Assembly: GCF_008831285.2 (NCBI RefSeq)
Contig: NC_045141.1
Coordinates: 5,473,224 to 5,537,223 of the forward strand
DNA length: 64,000 nucleotides
Direction: 5' to 3'
From: Nymphaea colorata
Lineage: Eukaryota > Streptophyta > Magnoliopsida > Nymphaeales > Nymphaeaceae
The notes below the pieces were generated by a model. The model saw only the letters and a program-made list of their open reading frames with translations, did no database searches and was not told the DNA's origin. Positions within the stretch are counted from its first letter, which is position 1. Each line of letters starts with the position of its first letter. The translations under genes and the position numbers were made by a program. Below are positions 21,335 through 33,362 of this stretch, in pieces.

Positions 21335-22980
21335 GCACTGCCCTCACTGTACAATAAAATCATAGATTAAGTGATTCCTTTCTAAAGTTAATGAAACAAT
21401 TACAAGGGACTTTCTTCCCATGGAATAACGGATGACAATAACTTCAAGTGGTTTGCTTCCTCATAATTTTCTCCTTCAACTTCGTTGCTGCTACTCATGT
21501 ACTTCCCATGTATACAACATGTGCCTAGCTAGGAGATACACCCAATAAACTAAAGGTTGGATACCAAAATGTCTACAATTTCATTGGAAAAGAAAAATAG
21601 GACGTAGGAAAAAAGCAATCTAATTGTCGGTAAACTCTTAAATTCATTGAAAAACTGGACTCAAAATTCATTTGGTTTTGGAAATGCTCAATTACACCCA
21701 ACAATTCTATGAAATCTAATTCGATGGTCTTTTATCACAAGAACTTTATCAATATAATTCTCATTATTAACAGATAGTAACAACTAAGAAGAGGTCAATA
21801 AATTGTAGCTACTAATCATGGAGTATCATATCAAGTATACATACCTTTGGCGCTCTACTTGAAGCCCCATGGAGAAGGACAGAAGCAGAGACCAGGAAGA
21901 AGAGGAGCAGCCTGGTTTCTTCCATGGGCGACGTCGAGATTAATGGTGTTCTTCCTTCTCTGGAGGCCTTATTTGTAGCTGTGATCATGTGGGAAAACGC
22001 CAAAACGAATTTGTGTGAGCTGTATGGAATAGAACCTTGCTGTGGCCATGTTAGAAAATTTGACTTATCGATGCTTTAGTCCTAGGGATCTTTTCTTTTT
22101 CTTTACTTTATTTCTTTATTTTTTTCCTCATTTTATTTTTCAGGAGGATTAAGACAGTGGGCAGATATATTATTCCAACAAAGCATGCCTTGTCTTCCTT
22201 TTCTTCCCCAGATATATGAAAGACTTACTTGACATTATGCCACGATCTTCAACCGGCTTGAACCATTGTGTTGCACCCACACACACACACACACACATGG
22301 GACCTAGACTGGTTGAGACTGAAATAATCAGGTTTAGTTTAGTTGGGATATCAAATCAGGTTGTCACTGTTGTTGTTTTCACAGAGATTGACCCATTAGG
22401 CAACACATAGCTAAGAGAATAAAATGAATAGGAGTGTGTTTGATAAGAGGAAGATTGTGTGCTTGTAAACCTTTACATTATTGTTTCAAAACACAATGTG
22501 TAATCATGTCTAACATCTAATTGTTGACATTATGTTATGTTAACTTTTACGTCATGTATTTTGAAAACGTATCCCAACAATACACAAAATATTATTCTTA
22601 TCAAATGCTCAATGAAATAATCTTGTATTGGTAACGAGGAGGAAATGTTGCAACAAGATAATAAAAGAATGTATTTTTTTTTACTTAATTTATTGTGGCT
22701 GATCTGAGACCAACGGCGTATGAGATTACCGCATTGAGAAGAGAAAAAAAAAAGTCAAACTTCGCTGAGGCCGACTTCCCCACTTTTTCATTTTACCATC
22801 ACCGCATGAATTCTATTAGTGATGAGCCATTGGACTTCAAGACCTTCAAGTTGAAGGATGATGAGTCAACATGAAAGCATGTGTTCCTCACAAGACACAG
22901 AAGAAAAAAAAGAAGTCTGTGCTTCATTCATCCAACTGTTTGATGCTTCTGAAGTTGCCACAAAAACCAAAGAAAGCATC
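21335..22980. repeat. Tandem duplication, copy 2 (about 1.65 kb)
   Basis: Directly follows copy 1 in the same orientation. Relative to copy 1 it has extra sequence at about 22480-22590, a longer CA run near 22280, and many single-base differences. The copy junction lies at about 21334/21335 (GCACTGCCCTCACTGTACAA start word). Confidence 0.9.
21845..21925 (-). CDS. Putative first exon of a small secreted protein, copy 2
   Basis: Equivalent to the exon at 20257-20337: a 27-residue signal-peptide exon starting MEETRLLLFFLVSASVLLHG, with donor AAAG|GTATGT. Differences from copy 1 are mostly amino-acid changing (Thr to Ala, Gly-Lys to Ser-Arg, Val to Ala), which suggests relaxed selection or diversification. 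Both donors are kept. No second exon was recognised. Confidence 0.4.
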
Positions 22981-23795
22981 TCCCATGGGGGAAAATTGAA
23001 TTTTATCAAAAGAATATTCACATTGAGCAGCAACTCTTGCTTTTGTTTAGGACAAGCAACATGTTTTTCCAATTTAAAGAAGAAGGGGGAAAATACAATC
23101 AAACATGTTTCTACTGTATTGAAAGAAGAGACTTTAAGTGCAGCTTCCAAAAATCAGGGTGGGAAGAGGAGATGTGGGTGACAATCAAGTACAAATATTC
23201 ATCGGCAACGAAGAAGACTGAAATCTAGACCTTTTCCTTCTTTTGGCTTTGCCATGCTCCTTTGGTTCCGTCACGTGCTTTAAGCCCTCCTTCTCCCTTT
23301 CAAATCTATGATTTTTTCTCATGAAGTTGTCTCTGTAAGGTGCGGCCATGGTGGTTGGCTTCTTTCTAGAGGGCCCCATTAAATTTAACAGGTCTAGTCC
23401 TCCCATGGTTCTTCATTGCATGTAGAAAGTGTTTGATTCCCATTTTCAGAAGTTTGAAAGCAAGAACACCTTGTTCGTGCATGTTCTGAAAGACATAAGG
23501 ATAAACGTTGTCATTGAAAACTACATTTTAAAAAATTCTGGTAAATAAACTGAATGATGTTTTCAAACTTTTTAGAACAGCTTTATAAATATAAAGAAAA
23601 CAATATAAGGTAATGAAAAAGGTGTGAAGTTTTAGAATTAATTGGATTTTAGAAAAATAGAATAGCACAAAATAACATTGCTATTGAATATTATAGTACA
23701 ACAATTACTGCCTTGTTCATAATAGATAAAAATAGCATTTTTTTCCTCAAAAGAAGAAACCACATCTTCTATTTCAGGAAAATCTTACGTAAAAC
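22981..23795. other. Intergenic DNA with one basic open frame
   Basis: On the minus strand, 23406-23185 is open for 73 codons and is rich in Lys/Arg (a KAKRRKRSR cluster like a nuclear localisation signal). No domain was recognised and no splice sites are convincing. The rest is AT-rich. Confidence 0.3.
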
Positions 23796-23890
23796 GACGT
23801 TTTATATTTTACTAAATGACAAGACAGTGGCCCCTGTGGCTCCACTTTCTAACTCTTCCACTGATTTGCATATGAGAGAAAAAGACAAAC

Positions 23891-24130
23891 CTGGTAGCTC
23901 TTTGCAATTTAGATCTTCAAATGTACTCTCATAGAACTTCACAAGTGTTCTTGTGGGGCTAGTTGCCAAATAAAATTTTCAGTAACTACTCAATGAGTGA
24001 ACAAATGGCAAGCCTTCAACCCAATAGCTAACACTCTCTAAAGAACTAGAAACAGCATCATCATTCCATGTGCTAAGTTGGAAACCAGCACATCAACTTT
24101 GCTTCTCTTGCACCAATACTTGAGAGGTCC
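23891..24130 (-). pseudogene. GH2 beta-galactosidase exon, copy 1, frameshifted
   Basis: The minus strand encodes LKYWCKRSKVDVLVSN, then, in a shifted frame, the equivalent of the WNDDAISSSLDS..FWVEGLPFV..LSGYWKFYLA region. This matches the N-terminal region of the large plant glycoside hydrolase family 2 beta-galactosidases, just before the sugar-binding domain. At 240 nt it is one base shorter than copy 2 at 55081-55321, and the loss shifts the frame at about residue 16. The acceptor AG preserved in copy 2 is TG here. No other exon of the gene lies nearby, so this is a stray duplicated exon. Confidence 0.75.
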
Positions 24131-24370
24131 AGCAAACAGCAGTGGAATAACTTTGATTTTTAAAAGTATGTCAAGAATACATAGAAGAAATATATGAAGA
24201 ATGCCAAATTCAACTATCTGCAATAAAAAAATGAAAAAAGAAAAAATATGAACCCAGTACATGTGCCATCACAAATTGAGCTTTATACCTAAACAAGTTT
24301 AATTATACAAACTCAAATGGAAATCCCTATCTAAAGTTCTCCAAATAATCTACTAATCCTGAAAAGCAAC

Positions 24371-25535
24371 ATAAGATCATAATTCAGTACACAACAGCAA
24401 CTAACCAAATCTAGACAACAAAAGAATGTGCATAGACAATCACTCGCACACACAAGAAGCAAAGCCGATCCTCATCCAACTCCAAGGCCACAAGGCAATT
24501 CAGCAACATGCAAAGATCGTTTGAGCAAGTGTCACATCAAGAACAAAAATGTGACTCACATTCAACCACGTCATGGCACTTTTGCAACACATGAGCATCG
24601 CGCTTCTGCCACTTGATGATCGCCTGATCTTCCCAAACCCTATTGCCACTCCAAATCATGAAGACAATTCCGCAGGCCAGAGCTGGCGTCATCTTGCCGG
24701 AGAATGGGGAAAACACTTGGACGAGACCATCTGAATTCCAAGATGTCGCACTACAACCTTATACTCCAAAGAGTGATGTGTGACCCCTTGGGATCAAACG
24801 CTTTTCAATATTCACTATAATGGGCAATATTGTATGGACTTGCTTAAGAAGTCACTAAAATAGGGGAAAAAGGAAGCTGACCAATTTAAGGAACTAAAGA
24901 ATAAATGGCCATCAAAAGGATGAGCAAGCATAAAGAGAAACCAAAGATTTGCACAAAATAGTAAGTCAAAAATCTTTTTCCACTTGATTTGAAATGTAAA
25001 CACTTCAAATTGCAAATGAGGATTATAAAACTCCACGGTCCAATGCAGCCACCGATATTTCATCTTTGAAGGCTCGTTGACCACGTATCACTTCAGATGG
25101 ATGACTAGAGTGATGCACTGCTTGTTCTCTCCTTCCATACTTTTCTGTCTGCAACATAGTACTTAAAATGCAGTTAAATATCAGGCACCTCAATCTTCAA
25201 AATTGCCAAATCGCTTGGAGTCCAAGATTTGCTAACAGTCCAAGATGCTGATAAAGCTGACACAAGGTGTTGAATTGTCAATCCTATTGATTGTTCAACT
25301 ACTTGTAGAAAATAATAATACATGGTAATAAAAAATTCTCTTCGACGTGCATGCTTGAAACAAGACATGAAAGGGGTGACAACATCATCACAGAATCGAA
25401 GTATTGGCAGACCTTCACGCATCTTTGCTTCACCACCATTCATGCATGGATGCTTGGTTTCTGCATGATATCATCATCATGTCACACAAATACTGATTAA
25501 TGGTTCATGTTGGCTTGTAGGTGAACTTTCCACTT
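24371..25535. other. Segment present only in copy 1 of the duplication
   Basis: This stretch is absent from the 55-kb copy, so it was either deleted there or inserted here. It contains the open frame described at 25174-25443. No target duplication or terminal repeat was found at its edges. Confidence 0.5.
25174..25443 (-). CDS. Unidentified open frame, possibly an exon of a host gene
   Basis: Eighty-nine codons with protein-like composition, including LPILRFCDDVVTPFMSCFKH and, near the end, SWTPSDLAILKIEVPDI. It starts MNGGEAKMREG and stops with TAA at its lower end. The residue mix (Trp, Cys, alternating hydrophobic and polar runs) is unlike the repeat-derived frames around it, which suggests a genuine but possibly relic coding segment. 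I do not recognise the family. Confidence 0.3.
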   Translation of the reverse strand: MNGGEAKMREGLPILRFCDDVVTPFMSCFKHARRREFFITMYYYFLQVVEQSIGLTIQHLVSALSASWTVSKSWTPSDLAILKIEVPDI

Positions 25536-26353
25536 CAAAAATGGCAAATATACATTGATGCATAGGAAGCAGTGATAAAAATGCCCCTAATCCCTTTCTT
25601 CACAATCCCCTTCTATTGGCTACCAATTTTAATGAGAAAATACAATGCATGCAGAATCAGGGATCAAATCTTTATAGATAATCCTATTGCCTCCTTGTTC
25701 TATTGCACCATTAATAATTATGAGGACAGGTAGAGTCTCCTCCACAAAAAAGCCAATTCAAGTGTCCTAGGCAGTCAAAAGAGAAAGGGGCTAGCCTTTT
25801 CAATAAATAAGAGGCTTGAAGTGAGAAACAAAACAAAGTTAAGATACCGATGTAGAAGGAGTAGCAGCAAATTAGATGACTATGCAACTCCAGTGTACAC
25901 ATGCATCCTTATATACCTAGGTATAGCCATGACATGTGCAACTAACATACATGCATTTAAATACAATCACAAGCTCAATAAATTGAACACTACTCTAAAC
26001 AATCAAACTACAACTACTTTAACTAGGACTCAAACAAGCATGGCATTCTGAACCATGAGCACTACTCTAAACCACGTCCGCACTATACTAAACTACAACT
26101 AAGAAGGCAAGAAGAAATTTCAATTTTAAATCAAACTTTCACGCATCTCGAACTAGATCAAAACATCAAGAAAAATCAATTTAGAATGTGTTCTTCACAA
26201 TAAAAAACATAAATTTCATAATGACAACCAAATGGATTCATGTTGGACTAAGAAAAACTCGATTGGCTGTACAGAAAATGATGAAGGACATGCACAAGGG
26301 ATATTCAAGCCCTTCGCTCCCTCCCTCTCTCTCCCTCTCTCTCTCTCATGTAT

Positions 26354-27009
26354 AAGCCCTGACTTAATCTCTCTCTCTTATATATGTAAGCCAATGTTAA
26401 ATATGCCAACATATATAACAGTCAAGAAGAATACTTTTGTGTATATAGACAAGGTAGTGTGTTAAATTCTAAACTATTTCATTGCATTTATGAAGTGCCC
26501 GTGCATTTCATTTTGTTGATTCGTTATTAGTTTGAGCCTTCCCCAACTTCTACGATAATATAAGCAATTGTGTGACTGGGTCCACTGGGATTGGATTTAG
26601 GATAATATGTATGCAGAAATTTACATGTGAAGGAGACAAAGGGGAGTTTTGTGTTTGCTCCTCCCTTTTGAAAGATGAACGATGAGTCCCTTTTTACAAT
26701 ATGAAGTTTTTTCATTTGTTGTCTCTTATAGTCACTTTCGTCCTAAAATTAATTGATTTTCTGCAGATCAAGTACTTCCTTGTGCCATGCTTCACTTTCT
26801 CCTTCTCAATTTATTTTGTTTTTTTTTTTTACATTTCAATTGGACATTGGCCTCATGTAAGTTCATTTATGTATTATACTTGGATTTATGTTGATGCTAG
26901 CTTCTAACTAGTTTAACAAGACAAGCTAATGTTGAATTGAGATATATATTTCTCTTTAAATGAAGTTTCTTAATGCTCGCTGCCATATTTTGCCATAGCA
27001 TATAAAAGA
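26354..27009. other. AT-rich intergenic DNA, no gene seen
   Basis: No coding region is supported. Plus-strand frames near 26701-26907 are Phe-rich and low in complexity. Confidence 0.5.
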
Positions 27010-27019
27010 CACGCTTATA

Positions 27020-27180
27020 TACTAGTTAAATGAGCTCGAGCTCTGACACGCTTGATTGAGCTGAGCTCGAGTTGACATTATATAACTTGATTCGAGCTCG
27101 AGTTGTGCAATATAGAAGGCGAGCGGAGTTCGAGCTGACCAAGCTTGGGCTCGACTCAGCTCATGTTCACCCATACTAGA
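27020..27180. repeat. Cluster of GAGCTCGAGCT palindromic words
   Basis: GAGCTCGAG-type words recur about five times in 160 bp (GAGCTCGAGCTCTGA, GAGCTGAGCTCGAGTTG, CGAGCTCGAGTTG, TTCGAGCTGACC, CTCGACTCAGCTC). Such clusters occur in dispersed plant repeats and transposon ends. The element class is not clear. Confidence 0.5.
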
Positions 27181-27299
27181 AACCGTGTTTTTGAAGTCCT
27201 TGGCTCTATGATCCAAGTATTAAAAATCAACTCCGGATCCTTAGATCTGAAGCTATCAAATGGAACCTAGATTCAAATATGAGCTCAAAATTGCTTTGC

Positions 27300-28870
27300 T
27301 TAATAAACGGCTGGGAGGAGCAGTCTCTCAATTTGTTCAACAAAATTAAAAGAATGTACAGAAAAAATAACCAACACGGACACCTTTAAGGAGTCAAGCA
27401 TTCAACAGAAGAATGCAAATCAATGCAGCGATGCGAGACTTTCACTACCTGAAATGCAGGATTGCAATGCACCAGAACAAAAATCTTCCTTGAAAGAACA
27501 TGATCCCCAGATCCGTGAGGCACTTAATCAACATCTTTCATGCAGTGAAACCATGCGTTCCTCTAGTCTATGGGAGCCACTGAAATGCCAACCACCCCAT
27601 TAAATCATGGTAGGCTACAAAAAATTCCAACTAAGATCTCCTTGGCACCCTAACATAGTCTGACTGGGACATACCAAACTCCAGAATCAAAAACCCCGCA
27701 TCCACCCTTTTTCACCCAGTGTCCTACCTTATGAGAGTCTCCAATCCATCTGCAGGTAGAGTGTAGGATCAGACTGAAACCATCAAATGATAGCTAAGGA
27801 TCATGATGAATGCCTGAATCCAACCAAGCCAAAATCTCCTACTTACTCGCCACCCCCCAACACGCATTTATCATCAATTCTTTAACAATCTTCCCACAAA
27901 GGTTTACATTGAACATATTTCTGCGCTACATCCCCATCATAGACTCTTTTATTCCTTCATAGCCAGAGCTCCCAGATAACCTTTGGAAAGCATAAACACC
28001 ATCCCCTTCTAGCTAAATTTAATGCCCCAGCACCAGGACTCATAAGGACTATTGTAGATTGTTCAAATTTCACCATTACATTAAACTTGCAACCGATGAC
28101 TTTCCTGATGGATCTCGCCAAAGACCAATGAATGAACACATGGGCTATCAATTCCTCTTCCTTCTCACAAAGAGGACACTGATTGGCAATGGGGACTCCA
28201 AAATTTTCTATGCGATCTTGGGTGAGAGTCCCGCCTTTCATAGCAATATACGATGTCAACTTTGTCACTCCATTGAGTCGTTTCTATATGCTATGGCTCC
28301 CCTCACATGCCTCAAAATCTTCACTTTAATGCGCTCATATATATACACTCAATTCAGAGTTTCAGACTACTCACAACCGAATCAGACCATAACAAAGTGT
28401 CTCTATTAGTTACCAAACGAACACTCCTCACAGCTAAAGGAATTCAAAGACCCAAAAACCTTCCACATCCCAAGAATTCTATGAGTGAATCACCCCCACC
28501 AGCTTCTGCTTATAGTTCACAGATGTTGGAGGTTCCAAACATTGAAAAAAGTAGCACAGCAGACCCCAACCGCACTGTTTTGATCAGACATTAATCACTT
28601 TCTAAGAGACAAGATGAGAAATTTCCTCCCATCCCCACATGAGACCCTTCCAGCTCCAGGTGGAATAAGTTCTGTGAGTCTGCAACCAAAGGCTATGGTT
28701 GCACAAATACTTCTGTCAACAGAAGTAGCACCATAAGGAGTCCATTAACTTGGCCTTGAGTGTCAACTAGATCATCCAAGCATTATTAAGGCTACTCAAA
28801 TCTTTCAAACCAGCCCCATCCTCCTCTAAAGGTAAGCACAGGGAGAACCACCTCACTGCATGATCATCCC
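27300..28870 (-). mobile_element. 3' part of a LINE retrotransposon, decayed
   Basis: The minus strand reads as the C-terminal part of a plant LINE reverse transcriptase. Near 28870-28800 it shows DHAVRWFSLCLPLEEDGAGL and KDLSSLNNAW, the region of LINE ORF2 that usually reads GGLGIKDL..N.AL. Near 28690-28630 it has SWSWKGLMWG. Around 28268-27957 it holds a zinc-binding domain (zf-RVT type) with CPLCEKEEELIAHVF. Stop codons and frame changes interrupt it. No catalytic reverse transcriptase core (FADD-type) was found, so the element is 5'-truncated, as is common for LINEs. A poly-A tail and target duplication were not identified. Confidence 0.65.
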
Positions 28871-30500
28871 ATCTGTTGAATCACCCCAAATGAACCGACT
28901 ACAGGTTCACTGGATGTTGTCTAATTAGGCCTTTAGTTATACCAATTGTCCTAGTTTATAGCCTTTCTATAGCATGAACCAAACTGTGCTAAGAGTTGGT
29001 TAAAAATGACTATTTTACCGTTCTCAAATGGGATATTTAACTGATTATTCCAAAAGAATTTCAAATATAAGGGCCATGAACTACACCAAAGCAGATCATA
29101 CATCAAATATAAGGGCCATGAACTCAATTCATCATCACATAGAAAATGAACATTTTGCTCCCGATCAACTTATTTTATCCATTTTCTCTGGCTTTGCAAA
29201 TAACTATGGAAGTCCTGAGAATTGTATTACTAAGCAATTGGGGTTATTTCCATTTGTATAAGTCAATGGAAACACCCAAACAAGTTTATTAGCTTACATT
29301 TGGTCAGAAATGATCTAGAAATAGCTAATTTCCCACATTTTTCAATCATTTATTGTCATGAAAACACATGCAGACTTGACTAGACCCACGATAAGATCTC
29401 CTCAGCATAAGCATATTATCTCCAGCTCCATTTCCATTTTTGAAGTCTCAATTCTAGTGTTAGGACAATCATTTTAAGAAATGACACCTTGTTTTTTCCA
29501 TTTCTTCATGTATGATCATCATTTTCCACTGATTCGAGTGAGTTAGCCCAAATTGAGTTACGAACAGATTCTTGCTTTCAATTCAGTAATTCTGTTTTAG
29601 ATTAAGCACACATTGTAGATTTTCAGTCGCTCATGGAGTGTTCATCACTAGACATTGTCATAGTAACTTTTGAACTAATTTTTGAGAGATACGGAATACC
29701 AATTTTCAATTTGAGGGCACAAATTGATTAAAATGTCACTTAATGAGAGTACCAGTGTGCTTAGTGCTCCTACATAAGCGCAAAATCTCTGTTTCCCATT
29801 ATACTCGTACCATTTCCATTTACATGTTCAAATACAATTTAGTCAATTTTAGAAAATGTGATTTTCCAAAGGCAAATTGAGTAACCTTTTAGTGAACTTT
29901 GGCACCCCCACAAAATGGACCTCAAAAGCACCTCAGGAAGTCTTTTTAACTCTAAAAAATTTTCACCATGACCAAATGACCATTTTACCTCATACATGGA
30001 GGTTTTGAACTGATCTTTTAAAAAATGATTTCAAACGTAGGAGCCAACCATAGAAAACCAGGGTCAAACTTACCCTATTTAGACATCTAATACCTAGACT
30101 AGGATCACCTAAGTTGTCGCAACCATGTCAAATGACCATTTTATCCCTAATGTAAGAAAATCTTAGAAATCTTAGTAATGATTTAAAACAAACATAAATC
30201 AGGTAATTTTTAGCTCTACAAGTCTCTAAGAGTAGTTAAAGTCATCTCGCCAACCATTTTTACCAGTTTAAGTCAGATTTCCCTATAAGTCAGCCCAGCA
30301 GAACCGAGAACTACAATTTTTAGCTCGACTATATATCATTAAGTCTAACCAAATTCAGGATAGGTTTGCTTTAGTGGAAAAAAATTATTATTTTACTTAC
30401 TTTGAGTTACCAAGCTCACATTTTAGTTTCAAAGTTATTCACAGATTTCCACTAGGCCACTCTCTCCCCTACGTAGCATTGTTCGAATTAAGTTATAGTG
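28871..30500. other. AT-rich repeat-like DNA, no gene seen
   Basis: A TCAAATATAAGGGCCATGAA word occurs twice, at about 29057 and 29102. Phrases like GACCATTTTACC recur (about 29005, 29975, 30130). This could be a degraded retrotransposon, but no protein motif is visible. Confidence 0.4.
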
Positions 30501-30990
30501 CAACCGAGTTGAGTTAGCTCAAACCAAACTAGAATCATATTTATCATTTATAAATCTACCCTCCACAAGTTTGGTTTGAGTTTATTCATCTTGGTCTGAG
30601 TTCAATTTTGTTCCAAATGTCCGAACTTCACTCTCTTTTTTGTTTTTAAGGCGTTTGAGCTCAACCTAGTGGGTGAGCTGAAACTGAGCTAGGATCATGT
30701 TTATCATGTATAAATCTATATCTTTTAGTTTGGTTTGAGTTCATTTATGAAGCCATCTGAGTTCATTTTAGTTTGGAAGGTCCTAAAGCTCACACAGACA
30801 CACTCTCTCTCTCCCTCTTTTTTTTTTGTTGGATTTAAGTTGAATTTGACCTCAACCTAATAGAGTGAGCTATAATTGAGCCAAAATCGTATTTATCATG
30901 AATCTATCTTTTCTTAGTTTTTGGGTTTGAGTTTATTCATACACAATTTGAGTTCAATTCAGTATTGAAGGTCCTGGAACTCATTCATAA
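30500..30990. repeat. Three degenerate tandem units of ~165-190 bp
   Basis: Units begin near 30509, 30675 and 30862. Each has a GAGCTNAAACTGAGCTAGGATC-like word, TTTATCATGTATAAATCTA, then TTTGGTTTGAGTTTATTCAT and GAGTTCAATTT. Similarity is clear but decayed. Confidence 0.6.
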
Positions 30991-32400
30991 TACTTGCTAC
31001 ACTCTGTAAACATCTGTCGAGCTTAATTCAGTTAACTCAGAGCAAAACTTTCTGATCTTTCAACATATCCTTACCAGTAAATGGCTGATCTAAGGCCCGC
31101 AACTCAACTAGTGAAGATGACGATCATAACCTAATTTTTGAATATCTTCTATGTTTCTCTTTATATATATGACATTAACAGCTTGTAAATTTTAGAAAAT
31201 TTGATTTTTAGAACAATGTTGGAGAGTTTTTTAGTAATATTTTAACTAAAGCCAATCTAGAAATAGGCATATAGGCGGTCTAATCAGACTTGCCAAACTC
31301 ACCCGGAGCTTCAGAATTACACATAGAGACACAACAGTCATTTTCTTTTAAGCCATATTCTTCTACACAAACATAGGACATATGTCTCATACACGTTAGT
31401 TTATGGCTTTCTTTGATTCCTAGAGCTTTAAGCAAAGTCAAATCCATGATTTATGCTTATTTGAGTTCAAAATCTACACAAGGAATAAACCAATCAATTT
31501 TTTTCTAATCCATATTTTCTACATGAACCTTGGACTATATGTCATATATACTTAACGTCGTCAAGTTTGTCATTATTAAATTGTCAAAGCTCCAACTTGA
31601 AATCATTTCAAACACATAATAGATGGCCCAAATCTTCACCCAAGGGCAAAAAGTCATTTCATTTTAAATCTCCTACCCATGCCCAAGGGTAAAAGAACAA
31701 TTTCATCTGCAATAATGTCATTTTGCTCTTAGTCTATATGCTAGATATACTTGACGTTATGGTATTTGAAGCATCAATTAAAATGTTTACATCAACAATT
31801 TTAGATCTACGAACTATTGTCAAGCAGATCTCTTATCTAGAATTCTAATCCAAATCTCTTAAGATCCATTTTGTAGAAACTTTCTATGGATTTAGATCTT
31901 GATCTGAATCTTAGATCCATGCCCATACCTATCATCTAGAATCTTCTATGGATATCATGATTTGAATCTCAGAACCATATCCCAAACCAAGATCCAAATG
32001 CATAAATGTACATATATGCAAAAAATATCACAGTTGATTTTGAACACTATGCGAGATGTCAATCCAAATAGTTGCTATAGATTCATGCAAACCTCTAAGT
32101 AGACTACTTTGGTTCAGAACCATTTAATAGTGTTGTGTGCCTTAGGACTTAGAATTGAGAGTGATTTATTCATGTTCACTTACATTTAGAATCCCATACA
32201 AACCATTTCAATTTAAGCATTGATCGAAAAAAAATGTTTGTTTCTCCCATGGTTTTAACTCTCCATCTTTGGCAACATCGTATTAGAGTTCACTGATTGT
32301 GCTTGTGCATGCTCATGAATTTCAAAACTTACCTTCACCTATATGGCCGCTTTGCCTAGATGAGGCCGCTCAAGAGGTCGACCTCCTTGCTCCTCCATAG
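30991..32400. other. AT-rich intergenic DNA, no gene seen
   Basis: No open frame of note. Words such as GATCCATATC and GAATCTTAGATCC recur around 31800-32000. Confidence 0.45.
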
Positions 32401-33362
32401 TGGACTTGACATCACCCCCAAATTCTGTGTGGAACCATTAATGCCCTCCACCTTGGTGCCCTTTGCCAACTAGGGAGGGAAGTTGGGGCGCTTAAAGGCA
32501 ACCTGGCCAATAAATAGCTAGGGCCTGACCTGCCCAATGCCATGTAGGACCAACCAGTGCCTAAGGATGCCACTAGCAGACCCCAGAGATTGCCACATGG
32601 CATGGGTATGCCAGCTGATCCAAATTCTTCCTTTTTTTTTACCACATTTGATCACTTAGAGGGCTGATTTGCTGCCCTAGGCAATCAGCCCAGCTTCTAG
32701 GATGACTCAGACTAGGCTGGCCACCATTGACCAGACACTATGGCAACATGCCACCAGAGGTTCGACCCAAAGTAGATTACTGGCCCAACCAAACCAAGGG
32801 CCGTGCTCCTCTCCCAGTCACTTGCTCAAGGCACTTCCCCAGCCAGTCCATGTGGTGCTAGCTACTTAAGCTGGCCTTTCTTTGTGCAGGCTCTAGCCTA
32901 GTGCACAGTTAGCCCCCACACCTTCCACCTTGGCACCACATCAGCATCACGTCATCCCATGTCAACATGGCACCCTCTACTTTCTCTCTCTTATTTAACA
33001 AGTTCATTTATTCCTGCATTAATGTTGTCTCGTTTCTTGTTCTGAAGTATTTGTGTGGGGGCAGTGCCCAACTTGAAACCGGTGACCATTGCCTGAATTC
33101 CACTGCCATAGCTATCAGTCCACGGTAGCATCTCTACCACCCACAGGTGGAGCTCTCCCAATGAGAGGAGCCACTCTTCCAGCAACCCACACATCACTCC
33201 AACGAGCTTTCTGGTGAATCGTGGGATGCTAGCTACCCCATCACCGCCCACAAAAACCTCACCACCAGCAAGCTCTTCCTGAGCAGGCTCTACCTCTGCC
33301 GCAGCTCCGAGAACGCCACTGCCACTGCTCTTTTTCTGGTTGGTTGAGTTAGTCTCCAAATG
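32401..33362 (-). other. GC-rich block with open frames of unknown nature
   Basis: Between AT-rich flanks, this 0.95-kb block has higher GC and two minus-strand open frames: 32645-32412 (77 codons) and 33359-32991 (122 codons, Gly/Ala/Glu/Val-rich at the start). Neither resembles a known family. The block may be the leader or gag of an LTR element; that is only a guess from composition. Confidence 0.3.

Larger units (their letters stand above)
23796..26353. repeat. Segmental duplication, copy 1 (with beta-galactosidase exon)
   Basis: Collinear with 54969-56328 in the same orientation. Shared blocks are 23796-24370 with 54969-55570, and about 25536-26353 with 55570-56328. The middle part here, about 24370-25535, is missing from copy 2. 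Both copies end in a TC run. A short third copy of the part near 25915-26040 lies at about 57625-57745. Confidence 0.85.

Noticed and set aside
25711-25902. A Cys/Leu-rich minus-strand frame with a counterpart at 55670-55909
   Set aside because: Both come from the duplicated non-coding flank. Their sequence differs by frame-neutral and non-neutral changes alike and matches no family.
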